NCBI GenBank assembly: GCA_902799555.1
Contig: CADCBB010000006.1
Location: 1 to 64,000 of the forward strand
Source of the DNA: an uncultured Bacteroidales bacterium
Lineage (GTDB): Bacteria > Bacteroidota > Bacteroidia > Bacteroidales > Paludibacteraceae
Length of the DNA: 64,000 nucleotides
Reading direction: 5' to 3'
In this document: piece after piece, positions 44,768 through 52,750 of the stretch
How the letters are laid out: each line of letters starts with the position of its first letter
How positions within the stretch are numbered: position 1 is the first letter of the stretch
The notes under the pieces: generated by a model
What the model was told of the DNA's origin: nothing
Seen by the model: only the letters and a program-made list of their open reading frames with translations
The model's database searches: none
Program-made: the position numbers and the translations under genes

Positions 44768-45490
44768 GCCGCTACCACTCATACTCGCATAATAAGCGCC
44801 TGCATCCAGCAGACGCTTTTTTATTTCCCCGATAATAGGATGCAACGGAAAAACCGTCTTTTCAAAATCGTTCGTGAATTTATCTAGGTTTCCTAGGATT
44901 CCTAGTTTTCCTAGGTCTCCTAGTCCTTCACCGGTAATCGTTATCCCGCTATAAGCCTCACGGGTAGAGACCCCCTCTTCCGGTTTAATCATCACAATCC
45001 TCGTTCCCTTCAGGTCCAAATCAATCGGCGTCAGTTTATCTCCGATACCTTCTGCATAACAGGGTACATTATAGATAAAGAACGGACAATCAGCCCCTAA
45101 TTCCTTCACCTCTTCTGCCAACTGCGCCTTACTCAATCCCAATTCAAACAACTCATTCAGCGCGATCGCCATATGGGCAGCATCACTACTTCCTCCACCT
45201 AAACCGGCTCCGAAAGGAATGTTCTTTTTAAAACGAATAGATATGAGCGAATCTAAATTATACTTCTTCGCAAACTTGCTATGGCATTTTATAATCAGAT
45301 TATCCTCTGGGTTGCAATCTACCTTAATACCTTCTTGCTCAAAAGAAAACGTATCTGCCGGAACAACTTCAAGCTCATCATGTAAGCCATAAATAGGCAC
45401 AAAAATCGTCTCCAGATCATGATAGCCGTCTTCACGTTTGCGTACTACGCGCAGACCTAAATTTATCTTGCAATTCGGATATAAAATCAT
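44642..45490 (-). CDS. ispE: 4-diphosphocytidyl-2-C-methyl-D-erythritol kinase
   Basis: GHMP kinase of the MEP isoprenoid pathway. NCKINLGLRVVRKREDGYH (residues 6-24), the ATP loop PFGAGLGGGSSDAA (about 91-104) and MSGSGSTVFG near the C-terminus are diagnostic. Near residues 189-203 lies an extra LG-rich segment made of five tripeptides encoded by 9-bp CTAGG units. The 3' end overlaps the histidine kinase by 126 bp. Confidence 0.93.
   Translation of the reverse strand: MILYPNCKINLGLRVVRKREDGYHDLETIFVPIYGLHDELEVVPADTFSFEQEGIKVDCNPEDNLIIKCHSKFAKKYNLDSLISIRFKKNIPFGAGLGGGSSDAAHMAIALNELFELGLSKAQLAEEVKELGADCPFFIYNVPCYAEGIGDKLTPIDLDLKGTRIVMIKPEEGVSTREAYSGITITGEGLGDLGKLGILGNLDKFTNDFEKTVFPLHPIIGEIKKRLLDAGAYYASMSGSGSTVFGFFKNDPEGRTDTKLRVLKEEFASMVLLDDTFGEWKA
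44884..44926. repeat. CTAGG nonamer array inside ispE
   Basis: CTAG recurs at 44884, 44893, 44902, 44911 and 44920, every 9 bp. The 9-bp step keeps the frame and adds LG(D/K/I/N) tripeptides. The intergenic CTAGG array at 7003-7040 has an 8-bp step instead. Confidence 0.85.
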
Positions 45491-45509
45491 TGTCTTTACA
45501 ATTTTGCTG

Positions 45510-45557
45510 CAAAATTACAAAAATATTTGCATATATGCAAAAAAAAGTGTATCTTTG
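45510..45557. promoter_or_regulatory. Interlocked divergent promoter pair, 48 bp
   Basis: Leftward for ispE: CAAAATTA (45510-45517) with CAAA at 45538-45541. Rightward for ferritin: TTTG at 45526-45529 with TATCTTTG at 45550-45557. The two -33 boxes are the arms of the perfect palindrome TTTGCATATATGCAAA. Confidence 0.85.
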
Positions 45558-45593
45558 CAGCAAAATTTGTAAATGACTAAATAATATTGTATT

Positions 45594-46115
45594 ATGATTT
45601 CAAAACGTTTAGAGGACGCTATCAACGCCCAAATCAATGCCGAGATGTGGTCGGCGTATCTGTACCTGAGTATGTCTGCTTACTGCCATGACAAAGGTTA
45701 TGCTGGCATGGCAAATTGGTTTGCTATCCAATTCAAAGAGGAGCAAGACCATGCGCAGATCTTCTATAACTACCTCATCAGCCGTGGAGGCCGTGTGCTG
45801 CTCAAGGCTATCGATGCCGTAGAGACAGAGTGGGCTTCGCCCTTAGCTGCTTTTGAGGCTACTTATAATCACGAGCAACACGTTACTTCTCTCATCAACA
45901 ATCTGATGCATATTGCTGTTGAGGAGAAAGATTTTGCTGCGCAGAGCCGACTCCAGTGGTTCATCGACGAGCAAGTCGAAGAGGAAGAGAACGCCGTTGA
46001 GATCATCAACAAACTCAAAATGCTCGATGGTAACGGCTACGGACTCTACATGCTCGACCAAGAGTTGGCAGCACGTGTTTATGCCATGCCGTCACCCTTA
46101 GCAGCAAAAGCTTAA
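45594..46115 (+). CDS. ftnA: Ferritin
   Basis: Iron-storage protein. The four-helix plan carries the di-iron ferroxidase ligands: Glu in INAEMWSAYLYLSM (near residue 17), the EEQDHAQIFYNYL helix (about 49-61) and the E/Q residues of QVEEEENAVEII. Length 173 aa matches bacterial FtnA, with no heme-ligand Met as in bacterioferritin. It ends 4 bp inside the CcsBA gene on the other strand, next to a haem/iron operon. Confidence 0.95.
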   Translation: MISKRLEDAINAQINAEMWSAYLYLSMSAYCHDKGYAGMANWFAIQFKEEQDHAQIFYNYLISRGGRVLLKAIDAVETEWASPLAAFEATYNHEQHVTSLINNLMHIAVEEKDFAAQSRLQWFIDEQVEEEENAVEIINKLKMLDGNGYGLYMLDQELAARVYAMPSPLAAKA

Positions 46116-47161
46116 TTGGCGTACGAGTGTACCCCTCCTAAGAGGTATGTAACACCGAAATAGGTGAATAATACAAATAGGAAGGCTATTATGCTTAAGG
46201 CATGATAGCTTTTTTGATAGGTATCATTTGATAGGTCGAACTTGCCTTTTAACCATGGAAAATGAAGTAAGAAAGCATAAACGAGCATAGTAATGAGCGC
46301 CCACGTTTCTTTCGGATCCCATCCCCAGTAACGTCCCCATGACATATTCGCCCACACGGCTCCGATAAAGATACCTGCTGTGAGACTAAACAATGCCGGA
46401 TAAAGCAGTACCTGCGATAATTGCATCAGGTTCTCACGACGTTGCGGCATGCATAAGCCGAGAATACCATTGATCATAATAACGGCAAATAGCGTATAGG
46501 ACAACATAATGACCGACACATGGATTCCTAAAAGCGGAGTCTGCAAAACCGGTTGCAATGGAGGTTTAGGCGTCACTACTTTGGTCATAACAATCGCTAA
46601 AGCAACAATTACGACTCCTAATATTACCATTAACCATACATGTTGTTTCTTTATCAAAGCCCTGAAATAGGTATGCTTTTGGAAAAAGAAAGCGATCATA
46701 GCCAGCAATAACATTCCATAGCCGGTATACGTGATACCGATGCCCCAAGGGTCATGGTTGTACGAGAGTACGACACCTTGCATATCGCTGTCATAGTCTG
46801 ACTGACAAAAGCGAAAACCGTGATACCGGAGAGGCTTGTTCATACGCACAATACCTTCATCCACAACCAGCGGTTGGATACTGCGATCCAGCAATCGCAA
46901 CTCGGAGATGAAATCAACAGGGTTGCCGGCATGGTCATTTACGATCTGAAAATCCCAAAGAAAAACGGAGATCTGGGATTGCGGTACAACAATGGCTTTA
47001 TCTGCCCGCAAATGGATCTCTCCTTGTTCGCCAAAGAAATGGGTCACACAAGCCCCCACGACAATAGTCGCGAGGGCAATGTGTAACAGCCACGTAGCCG
47101 CATGGCTAAACAGGTGTCTAGCCGCTCGACTAGATCGCATTGATGAAAGCCACGACAGCAT
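46112..47161 (-). CDS. Fused CcsB(ResB)-CcsA cytochrome c assembly protein (short form)
   Basis: System II cytochrome c synthetase. An N-terminal membrane segment (about 20-42) and a ResB-like periplasmic segment with NKPLRYHGFRFCQSDYD precede a CcsA part with about six segments and the haem-handling WWD motif WGRYWGWDPKETW. At 349 aa the ResB half is much reduced. It overlaps the dihaem protein gene by 32 bp, so it is probably dedicated to that protein. A Met 21 bp later is a possible start. Confidence 0.88.
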   Translation of the reverse strand: MLSWLSSMRSSRAARHLFSHAATWLLHIALATIVVGACVTHFFGEQGEIHLRADKAIVVPQSQISVFLWDFQIVNDHAGNPVDFISELRLLDRSIQPLVVDEGIVRMNKPLRYHGFRFCQSDYDSDMQGVVLSYNHDPWGIGITYTGYGMLLLAMIAFFFQKHTYFRALIKKQHVWLMVILGVVIVALAIVMTKVVTPKPPLQPVLQTPLLGIHVSVIMLSYTLFAVIMINGILGLCMPQRRENLMQLSQVLLYPALFSLTAGIFIGAVWANMSWGRYWGWDPKETWALITMLVYAFLLHFPWLKGKFDLSNDTYQKSYHALSIIAFLFVLFTYFGVTYLLGGVHSYAN

Positions 47162-48713
47162 CTCGATCTTCTTTGTTTAGTTTATAGAACTGTTGCGTCG
47201 GCCAGTAAGCATCAGACTCACTGCTGTAGCCGTGCCACATAATAGCCTCGATCACGTTGCGCGCACGCGTATCGTGCATTCGTGCCTCATAGGCATCGCC
47301 TGTAGCTTTCTTATGCAGACCACGTCCCCAAAGCGGAGTAGTACGACACCAACCGGTACGGATATCATTCTCCATACAAAGCTTATGTTGGATCATATCG
47401 GTGTACGGCCAAATCTTCTGGTTCGGATAACGAGGCATCTTTGCAGTAACAGGGAAGTTGTTCGGATCACGAACTTCGTCCGGACCGGTTGTCCAACTCG
47501 GTCTATGGCAGTAGTCACAGCCGATCTGCGAGAATAACTCCTTACCTTTAAGCACTTTCTCATCGGTCACGTTACGGGCTGCAGGAACAGCCAAACCACG
47601 ATGCCATACCATCACTTGCGTGAATTCATTATCGCTCATCTCTGCTGGTAACTCTTTGCTCGTCAGATATTTATAAATTTCCTCTTCCGTACCAAAAGCC
47701 TCTTGTACTTTCGGATCTTTGGAGGCATACTGAGCATAAATAGTACCATTCAAATCTAAGTAGTGATATTTTCTATCGCTACGTGTCACATTCGTAATAT
47801 TCCAAATAGCATTCGCACCTGCAGCATCCATAATAGGACCACGCGTGAGCGCATAGGTAAAACGTTTCGGCCCCCATTTGAGATCATTCTTATAGTAACC
47901 GCTGGTCTGGAAACCTCCATCCCAAAAGGCAGGATTCAGTCCGTTCTTAAGTTTACCGTCAGCTGCTTCTTTGGCATACTGGTCAATGATGTCTTGATCC
48001 GGAATAGCATCCAATAAGCCCGAACCATAGACACCAATAGTGTTCTCCAGTTTTACTTCATAACCTTCTGTCTCCAGCAAACCGTCCGGGTCACGATAGC
48101 CCTGATTATACACATAAACAGCCGTATTAGGCATCGTCACTTCCGGATAACGCAACTCATAGGTCTCTCCGTCGGCAAACTTATTACCGTGTTCGTCGGT
48201 TGCATTCTTCCAACTTACAGTGATCTGGTTCGGGTCTAATGGCGCTTTGAAAGGTGCAGCTCCGAATAATTGCGGCATACCGGCTAACCAGGGTACATAG
48301 GCCTGCGTCTGCGGATTAATAACGACAAGCAGTGTTCCGTTTCCTACATTCTCTGCATCATAAGTACCTTCCGGCACAGATGTACCGTGACTGTAGTTCG
48401 GGTGACAATGCTGGCAGGATGAACGAACATAAACCGGTCCAAGACCATGCTGACGACCTGTCTCGTTTGTCACAAAGGGTTTCTCTGCAATCTGGTCACC
48501 TTGTGCAAACATGGTTCCTAAACCGGCCTCTTCTGTAGCAGGTGTCGGTTGACGGAAGGTCATGGAAGAAGTGTTGGTAGTAGTACCTAACTTACCGCCT
48601 GTGTAGTACCATTCCGGCATATCTGTCTGGGGCTCGTCTCCGCCACCTCCGGGTTGTTTACATCCTACGAGGGCAACTGTTGCCAGCGCCATGAATAGAA
48701 ATTCTTTCTTCAT
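47130..48713 (-). CDS. Dihaem oxidoreductase, DUF1111/DHOR family, lipoprotein
   Basis: Predicted periplasmic c-type cytochrome related to MauG-like peroxidases. A lipoprotein signal with Cys18 is followed by two haem-binding CxxCH motifs, CQHCH (100-104) and CDYCH (399-403), and the family motif CRTTPLWGRG near residues 455-464. In other bacteria DUF1111 genes sit next to imelysin genes and respond to iron. It is 4 bp after the imelysin gene. Confidence 0.9.
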   Translation of the reverse strand: MKKEFLFMALATVALVGCKQPGGGGDEPQTDMPEWYYTGGKLGTTTNTSSMTFRQPTPATEEAGLGTMFAQGDQIAEKPFVTNETGRQHGLGPVYVRSSCQHCHPNYSHGTSVPEGTYDAENVGNGTLLVVINPQTQAYVPWLAGMPQLFGAAPFKAPLDPNQITVSWKNATDEHGNKFADGETYELRYPEVTMPNTAVYVYNQGYRDPDGLLETEGYEVKLENTIGVYGSGLLDAIPDQDIIDQYAKEAADGKLKNGLNPAFWDGGFQTSGYYKNDLKWGPKRFTYALTRGPIMDAAGANAIWNITNVTRSDRKYHYLDLNGTIYAQYASKDPKVQEAFGTEEEIYKYLTSKELPAEMSDNEFTQVMVWHRGLAVPAARNVTDEKVLKGKELFSQIGCDYCHRPSWTTGPDEVRDPNNFPVTAKMPRYPNQKIWPYTDMIQHKLCMENDIRTGWCRTTPLWGRGLHKKATGDAYEARMHDTRARNVIEAIMWHGYSSESDAYWPTQQFYKLNKEDRDAVVAFINAI

Positions 48714-48717
48714 AATT

Positions 48718-49887
48718 TTATTTGCTTAATAATGGTAAAACTTCATCGTCTAACAATCCTTCCAGGGCTTGCACTTTCTCAATCGCTTTTTTCACTTTCG
48801 GATTATTCTGTGCAGTGTTCTCGAAGTCCTCGATAGCCTCAATAGCGGCAATAGCATTTTCAATCGCTTTACGAACGTTAGCATCCAATTCTGTATTCTG
48901 AGTATATACATAATTGGAGATGGAGTAATCGCCTGCCTGAGCACCGCAGTATGCATGTTGAATGGAACGGATATTATCCGCAAAGTCAATCGTAGACGTG
49001 CAACTGTACGGACTCTCGATATAATCCCGCTCTTCCGGTGTACTGCTGATGTAAGGGTTGCCCATCTTCAGGTCAGCTACCTCACCGGCGATATCCACAC
49101 AGCCGGCAATGATCTCCTCGGCCACTTCCTGATAGGTCAGATAGATAGAACCGGCCTTACCGGCGTTAATCATCTGTGCGCCGTACTGATCTTCGTAGGG
49201 TTCTACTTCTCCTGCCTCAAGAAGGGCCATCTTGTCGGCACTCACTTTACCTGCCCAAGCATACTCCAATAAGATTGCCTGTTGCGTCAAGTCTTCCACA
49301 ATAGCGTTCAGATAAACAGCCTCTGCGTGAGTCAGATTAGTAGCATGTGGTCGACCGGTTCCTACGGCACGACCATCATTGATTACTGATTCAAAGAGCA
49401 AATACTCAGCGGCATGGAAACCTTTGAGAGCGTAGCCCAACTTATCGCCTACATAAGCACCGCCTTCTTCTTCGATCTGCGCCATACGGGCATCGTCATG
49501 GAGTAGGGCGTTCATCGCATTGAAGTCCAAAGGCCATGAATCAATGTGCGGATCGATGTTATGCGCACTTGCCGGACCATACAGAAAGGCCTCACTTTGC
49601 TCCCAGTACTTACGCATAAGACGCCACGAAGCGTCTGCATCTTTCATCAGCTGAGCATAATCCTGATCGTTCTCCACTTTGTTGAGAATCTGTCCGGTTT
49701 GGTTCAATAGCGCCATGCCTGCATCCGCCATGGCGCTATAGGTAGCAACAACGGTGTTATTTACATAAGGTGCTACGGCTTTCTCCAGCGCAGCTTCCTT
49801 GTCGGTGGTCACCTCGGTGTTACCACCTGGTTCGCAAGCAGTTAATCCCATAACTGCTAGCGCAATAAATAAGATTTGCTTTTTCAT
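48718..49887 (-). CDS. Imelysin-family (IrpA-like) lipoprotein
   Basis: Predicted surface or periplasmic lipoprotein of the imelysin/IrpA family, linked to iron uptake. The signal ends in LTAC (Cys18). The family GxHxxE motif is GFHAAE (155-160), with DSWPLD near residue 115 as second signature. All-helical repeats make up the rest (389 aa). It lies 35 bp after the porin gene and 4 bp before the dihaem protein gene. Confidence 0.92.
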   Translation of the reverse strand: MKKQILFIALAVMGLTACEPGGNTEVTTDKEAALEKAVAPYVNNTVVATYSAMADAGMALLNQTGQILNKVENDQDYAQLMKDADASWRLMRKYWEQSEAFLYGPASAHNIDPHIDSWPLDFNAMNALLHDDARMAQIEEEGGAYVGDKLGYALKGFHAAEYLLFESVINDGRAVGTGRPHATNLTHAEAVYLNAIVEDLTQQAILLEYAWAGKVSADKMALLEAGEVEPYEDQYGAQMINAGKAGSIYLTYQEVAEEIIAGCVDIAGEVADLKMGNPYISSTPEERDYIESPYSCTSTIDFADNIRSIQHAYCGAQAGDYSISNYVYTQNTELDANVRKAIENAIAAIEAIEDFENTAQNNPKVKKAIEKVQALEGLLDDEVLPLLSK

Positions 49888-49922
49888 AAATGTGTATTTA
49901 AATTGTTAATTATTCTGATTGA

Positions 49923-51377
49923 TTACAACTGATAAAATCCTGCATATACGATGCCTACTGCAATCTGCGGTTCGTCATTGTAGATCTTCCCACGCGTACC
50001 ATCTGCACGCGTACCTTGTTTCAGAATGCCATAAGAGAACTCTGCTTTCACTCCGATTTGCTTGATCGGGAAATAATTGATACCCACCGCTGCACGATGA
50101 CGTCCACACCATGCGTACATATCGGTCGGCTGGTTGTCATATCGGAACATCGAGTCGTAGTAGTCATAACGACCGAACACATAGAAGGACTGTTTTTTCT
50201 CTGCCAGTTTCTTATTGAGCGAAAAGAAATCATAGCCAACCTCAATTCCTGCTGCTAAAGCATCACTCGCTACCCATTGCTTACTGGACACAGACCCCTT
50301 GCGCATGGAAATATTATACTGCGTGATAGCTGCCGCGTCGCTCAAATGACCGTATATGAACGAACCTCTAAGTACCACTCCATAATCTTTGTATGCAAAA
50401 TCAAACGCTCCGATACTAACTGTACCTTTCACATCCTTATAGGCACTCGCATCCAGTTCGGCATTGGTCTTACTGAGTGTATTGCGGAATGAGTTACCAC
50501 AATAACCGCTAAGCGATAGACGCAAACCTTTCACTCCCGTATAATCCACACGTGCCGCACCTGCAAACACATTCGCTAACTTGAACTCATAGGGGCTACC
50601 TGTACCGGGTTTGATCCAGTTTTTTCGATTGAAACGGTCGCTGTCTAAACCCGGCAGGAACATCGCCTGATAGTGCCATCCGTTAGGCGTCGAGCCCATA
50701 AACGTCAATCCCACTTCGTGCCACGTACTGGGGATAATCGTGAACTCACCTTCATTACGATACACGCTGAAATACTCGGTAGGCTCATGGTGTGCGTTCA
50801 AACCGCCCACAGGTATAACTTGCATACCGGCGCGAAGAATTGCATAGCGGTTAAAGGCTTTCTGTAACCAGAACTGTTCCAAAGCGACCTCACCGCCGCG
50901 TTCAATCTCCGCTTCATACTCACCGCCTTCTTCCTCTTCGATCTCAATGGCACTCTCCGTACCGCCATGCTCAAACTCGATCTCCGTACCAACACTCCAT
51001 CCTTTACCGAAATCATAGCCCAGGTAAATAACCACATGCGGCAGATCGAACTCGCCGTAATGGTCATTCGCGTATTTCTCCGGGTTCTTGCCGTACCGCA
51101 AATAGTTATTGGAATAGAAACAATGTTTAGCCGTCACCTCACCATAGCCACCTACCGTAAAACGACGTTTAGTCGTATCTTGGGGCACTTGTCGCGTCGC
51201 GCCGGAAACACCGTCCACATATCCCCTTTTATTAGGATGTGCTTGTGCCTGCTCTAATCGCTCCACACGTTGCATAAGCGCCTGCAGGTCAGCGCTACTC
51301 ACTTTGATAGAATCCTCTGCACGTACGCACAACGTACACAAGATCAATGCAATAAATAGAATTATTCGTTTTCTCAT
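49923..51377 (-). CDS. Porin-like outer-membrane protein, 484 aa
   Basis: First gene of the iron/haem operon. The signal peptide (about residues 1-20, ending VRAED) is followed by a short coiled coil (LQALMQRVERLEQAQ) and a beta-barrel with alternating aromatic strands and C-terminal aromatic residues. An acidic patch of Glu residues lies near 150-170. Start placed at the ATG at 51377, as the promoter at 51410-51441 excludes the longer frame. It may pass iron or a complex to the imelysin protein. Confidence 0.8.
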   Translation of the reverse strand: MRKRIILFIALILCTLCVRAEDSIKVSSADLQALMQRVERLEQAQAHPNKRGYVDGVSGATRQVPQDTTKRRFTVGGYGEVTAKHCFYSNNYLRYGKNPEKYANDHYGEFDLPHVVIYLGYDFGKGWSVGTEIEFEHGGTESAIEIEEEEGGEYEAEIERGGEVALEQFWLQKAFNRYAILRAGMQVIPVGGLNAHHEPTEYFSVYRNEGEFTIIPSTWHEVGLTFMGSTPNGWHYQAMFLPGLDSDRFNRKNWIKPGTGSPYEFKLANVFAGAARVDYTGVKGLRLSLSGYCGNSFRNTLSKTNAELDASAYKDVKGTVSIGAFDFAYKDYGVVLRGSFIYGHLSDAAAITQYNISMRKGSVSSKQWVASDALAAGIEVGYDFFSLNKKLAEKKQSFYVFGRYDYYDSMFRYDNQPTDMYAWCGRHRAAVGINYFPIKQIGVKAEFSYGILKQGTRADGTRGKIYNDEPQIAVGIVYAGFYQL

Positions 51378-51409
51378 TTTCAGTCTATAGTATATATCAT
51401 TCTCAACTG

Positions 51410-51441
51410 CAAAATTACTGCTTCTGTCCGATTCAGGCAAT
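51410..51441 (-). promoter_or_regulatory. Promoter of the porin-imelysin-DHOR-CcsBA operon
   Basis: On the minus strand TAATTTTG (51417-51410) is preceded, after 20 bp, by ATTG (51441-51438). The -33 box touches the palindrome at 51441-51456. Confidence 0.75.
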
Positions 51442-51456
51442 CCCTAAAAATAGGGA
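51441..51456. promoter_or_regulatory. Palindromic operator candidate between divergent genes
   Basis: TCCCTA at 51441-51446 and TAGGGA at 51451-51456 form a perfect inverted repeat with a 4-bp centre. It abuts the porin -33 box and lies 15 bp before the regulator's -33 box. This is a natural site for the divergent LuxR-type protein, by inference. Confidence 0.6.
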
Positions 51457-51470
51457 AATTGGCTTCGGAA

Positions 51471-51502
51471 TTTGGTCATATCGGATTTTTTTAGTAATTT
51501 TG
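51471..51502 (+). promoter_or_regulatory. Promoter of the hemerythrin-LuxR gene
   Basis: TTTG (51471-51474), a 20-bp gap and TAATTTTG (51495-51502); the ATG follows at 51524. Confidence 0.8.
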
Positions 51503-51523
51503 CAGCGTTTTTGATAAAACGAT

Positions 51524-52402
51524 ATGTATAAGAGTACCGACAAGATTTGCGACCTGATGGCACACGAAGAGGATGCCATCCAGATCATCAGCCGTTTTGG
51601 ACTCGAGATGGGAGTAGGTGAGCAGACGATTGCACAAGTCTGTGAACTGCACGATGTGCACACACCTACCTTCCTCGCGATCGTTAACTATAAGGTTTTT
51701 CATCAGAAAGCCTTACCGGACGATATCGACCTCCCGACACTCCAACGCTATCTGCAGAATGCGCATAACTATTTCCTCAATTTCCGCCTTCCGCGTTTGC
51801 GTAGGGCACTTATCGAGGCTATTATCCCTGCCGATCCGACGACCAAGATCCCGGGACTCATCCTGCGCTGCTATGATGAGTTCGTCGATGAGATACGTAC
51901 GCATATCGAGCACGAGAATGCGGGTCTATATGAGGAACACGAACACGATGATGAACGAATCACTGGTAAACTGACCGAGATCAAGAACCTCATCATCAAG
52001 TATTATCCGACTCAACCGACGTCCATGGAAGGAACGGTCACTTATACGCTTATCAGCGTAATGAGCGATCTTTGGCACACAGAACACGATTTCGCAGATC
52101 ATTGTGCCATCGAGGATGATATTCTTCGACCGGCTATGATTAAGGCTAAGGCAAGAAAAATTCAGCCAAAAGGCGATAAAGCACCGGAGACCGAAGAACT
52201 CTCCGAACGAGAAAAAGACGTGCTGATTCAAGTGGTACGGGGATTAAGTAATAAAGAGATAGCAGATGTGCTCTGTATTTCGCAACACACTGTTATCTCT
52301 CATCGAAAAAACATTACCCGGAAACTCAATATCCATTCTACGGCCGGTTTGACTATCTACGCGATCGTCAATAAGCTCGTCGATCTGAATACGCTGGAGT
52401 AA
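51524..52402 (+). CDS. Hemerythrin-like (RIC/ScdA-type) LuxR-family regulator
   Basis: Likely redox- or iron-responsive transcription factor. Residues 5-60 look like the N-terminal domain of ScdA/RIC iron-centre repair proteins. A hemerythrin-like helical bundle (about 70-205) offers ligands H81, H127, H130-E131, H188 and H193. A GerE/LuxR winged HTH fills 226-285 (LSEREKDVLIQVVRGLSNKEIA, HTVISHRKNI). It diverges from the porin-imelysin-dihaem operon across a palindrome and is its probable regulator. O2, NO or iron state are candidate signals. Confidence 0.85.
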   Translation: MYKSTDKICDLMAHEEDAIQIISRFGLEMGVGEQTIAQVCELHDVHTPTFLAIVNYKVFHQKALPDDIDLPTLQRYLQNAHNYFLNFRLPRLRRALIEAIIPADPTTKIPGLILRCYDEFVDEIRTHIEHENAGLYEEHEHDDERITGKLTEIKNLIIKYYPTQPTSMEGTVTYTLISVMSDLWHTEHDFADHCAIEDDILRPAMIKAKARKIQPKGDKAPETEELSEREKDVLIQVVRGLSNKEIADVLCISQHTVISHRKNITRKLNIHSTAGLTIYAIVNKLVDLNTLE

Positions 52403-52408
52403 TATACC

Positions 52409-52552
52409 TTATTGATACAAACGCGCGTGCGTACCTACATGCGCGCATGTACAATAATCATACGAGGCTGGAGTAGAACTCACAGACTCTACGAACAAAC
52501 GCAGGAGAAAATCCTGCGTTTGCTGTTTCATTGTGTAAAATTTCATTTTCAT
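52409..52552 (-). CDS. Possible 47-aa small protein
   Basis: A short frame from the ATG at 52552 lies downstream of the leftward promoter at 52719-52750 and of the structured segment. The product starts MKMKFYTMKQQTQ and holds two Cys near residues 34-36. Its DNA also includes the terminator hairpin of the LuxR gene and a 14-bp palindrome, so it may only be the 3' end of a non-coding transcript. No homology recognised. Confidence 0.25.
   Translation of the reverse strand: MKMKFYTMKQQTQDFLLRLFVESVSSTPASYDYCTCAHVGTHARLYQ
52437..52450. other. Perfect 14-bp palindrome
   Basis: ACATGCGCGCATGT is self-complementary. Similar GCGCG-rich words followed by TACA and AT-rich sequence lie near 1640-1670 and 18611-18625, also in spacers. 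Confidence 0.4.
52497..52521. terminator. Bidirectional-type hairpin after the LuxR gene
   Basis: AAACGCAGGA (52497-52506) pairs perfectly with TCCTGCGTTT (52512-52521). The T-run is weak. It probably ends the hemerythrin-LuxR transcript. Confidence 0.6.
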
Positions 52553-52612
52553 AGTGTGGTTTGTTAGTTTAATGGCGATAAGTCGCTGTACAATTATTAA
52601 ATTATTTTTGGG

Positions 52613-52712
52613 GTCCCCGAGGATTTTAATCCTTGGGGAGAGCGTAGCGTAAGGCGGAGTGTTCTAGGAGCTACGGGGTAGCGACTCACACGAGCCTTAA
52701 CGCAAGCGATTT
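52613..52712 (-). ncRNA. Candidate structured small RNA or leader
   Basis: Starting just after a good leftward promoter, the predicted transcript folds into nested helices: GCGTTAAGGC/GCCTTACGC (52703-52694 with 52655-52647), GTGT/ACAC and GCTAC/GTAGC with a 3-base loop at the tip. A second hairpin TCCCC-AGGATT/AATCCT-GGGGA lies at 52613-52639. No open frame starts in it. I do not recognise an Rfam family. It may be a free RNA or a leader of the small frame at 52409-52552. Confidence 0.55.
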
Positions 52713-52718
52713 CGAGTG

Positions 52719-52750
52719 CAAAGGTACAACATTTTTGTGAACTATGCAAG
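52719..52750 (-). promoter_or_regulatory. Leftward promoter of the candidate RNA
   Basis: Minus-strand TACCTTTG (52726-52719) is preceded after 20 bp by CTTG (52750-52747). No known gene lies downstream on this strand for over 1 kb, apart from the small frame. Confidence 0.75.
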
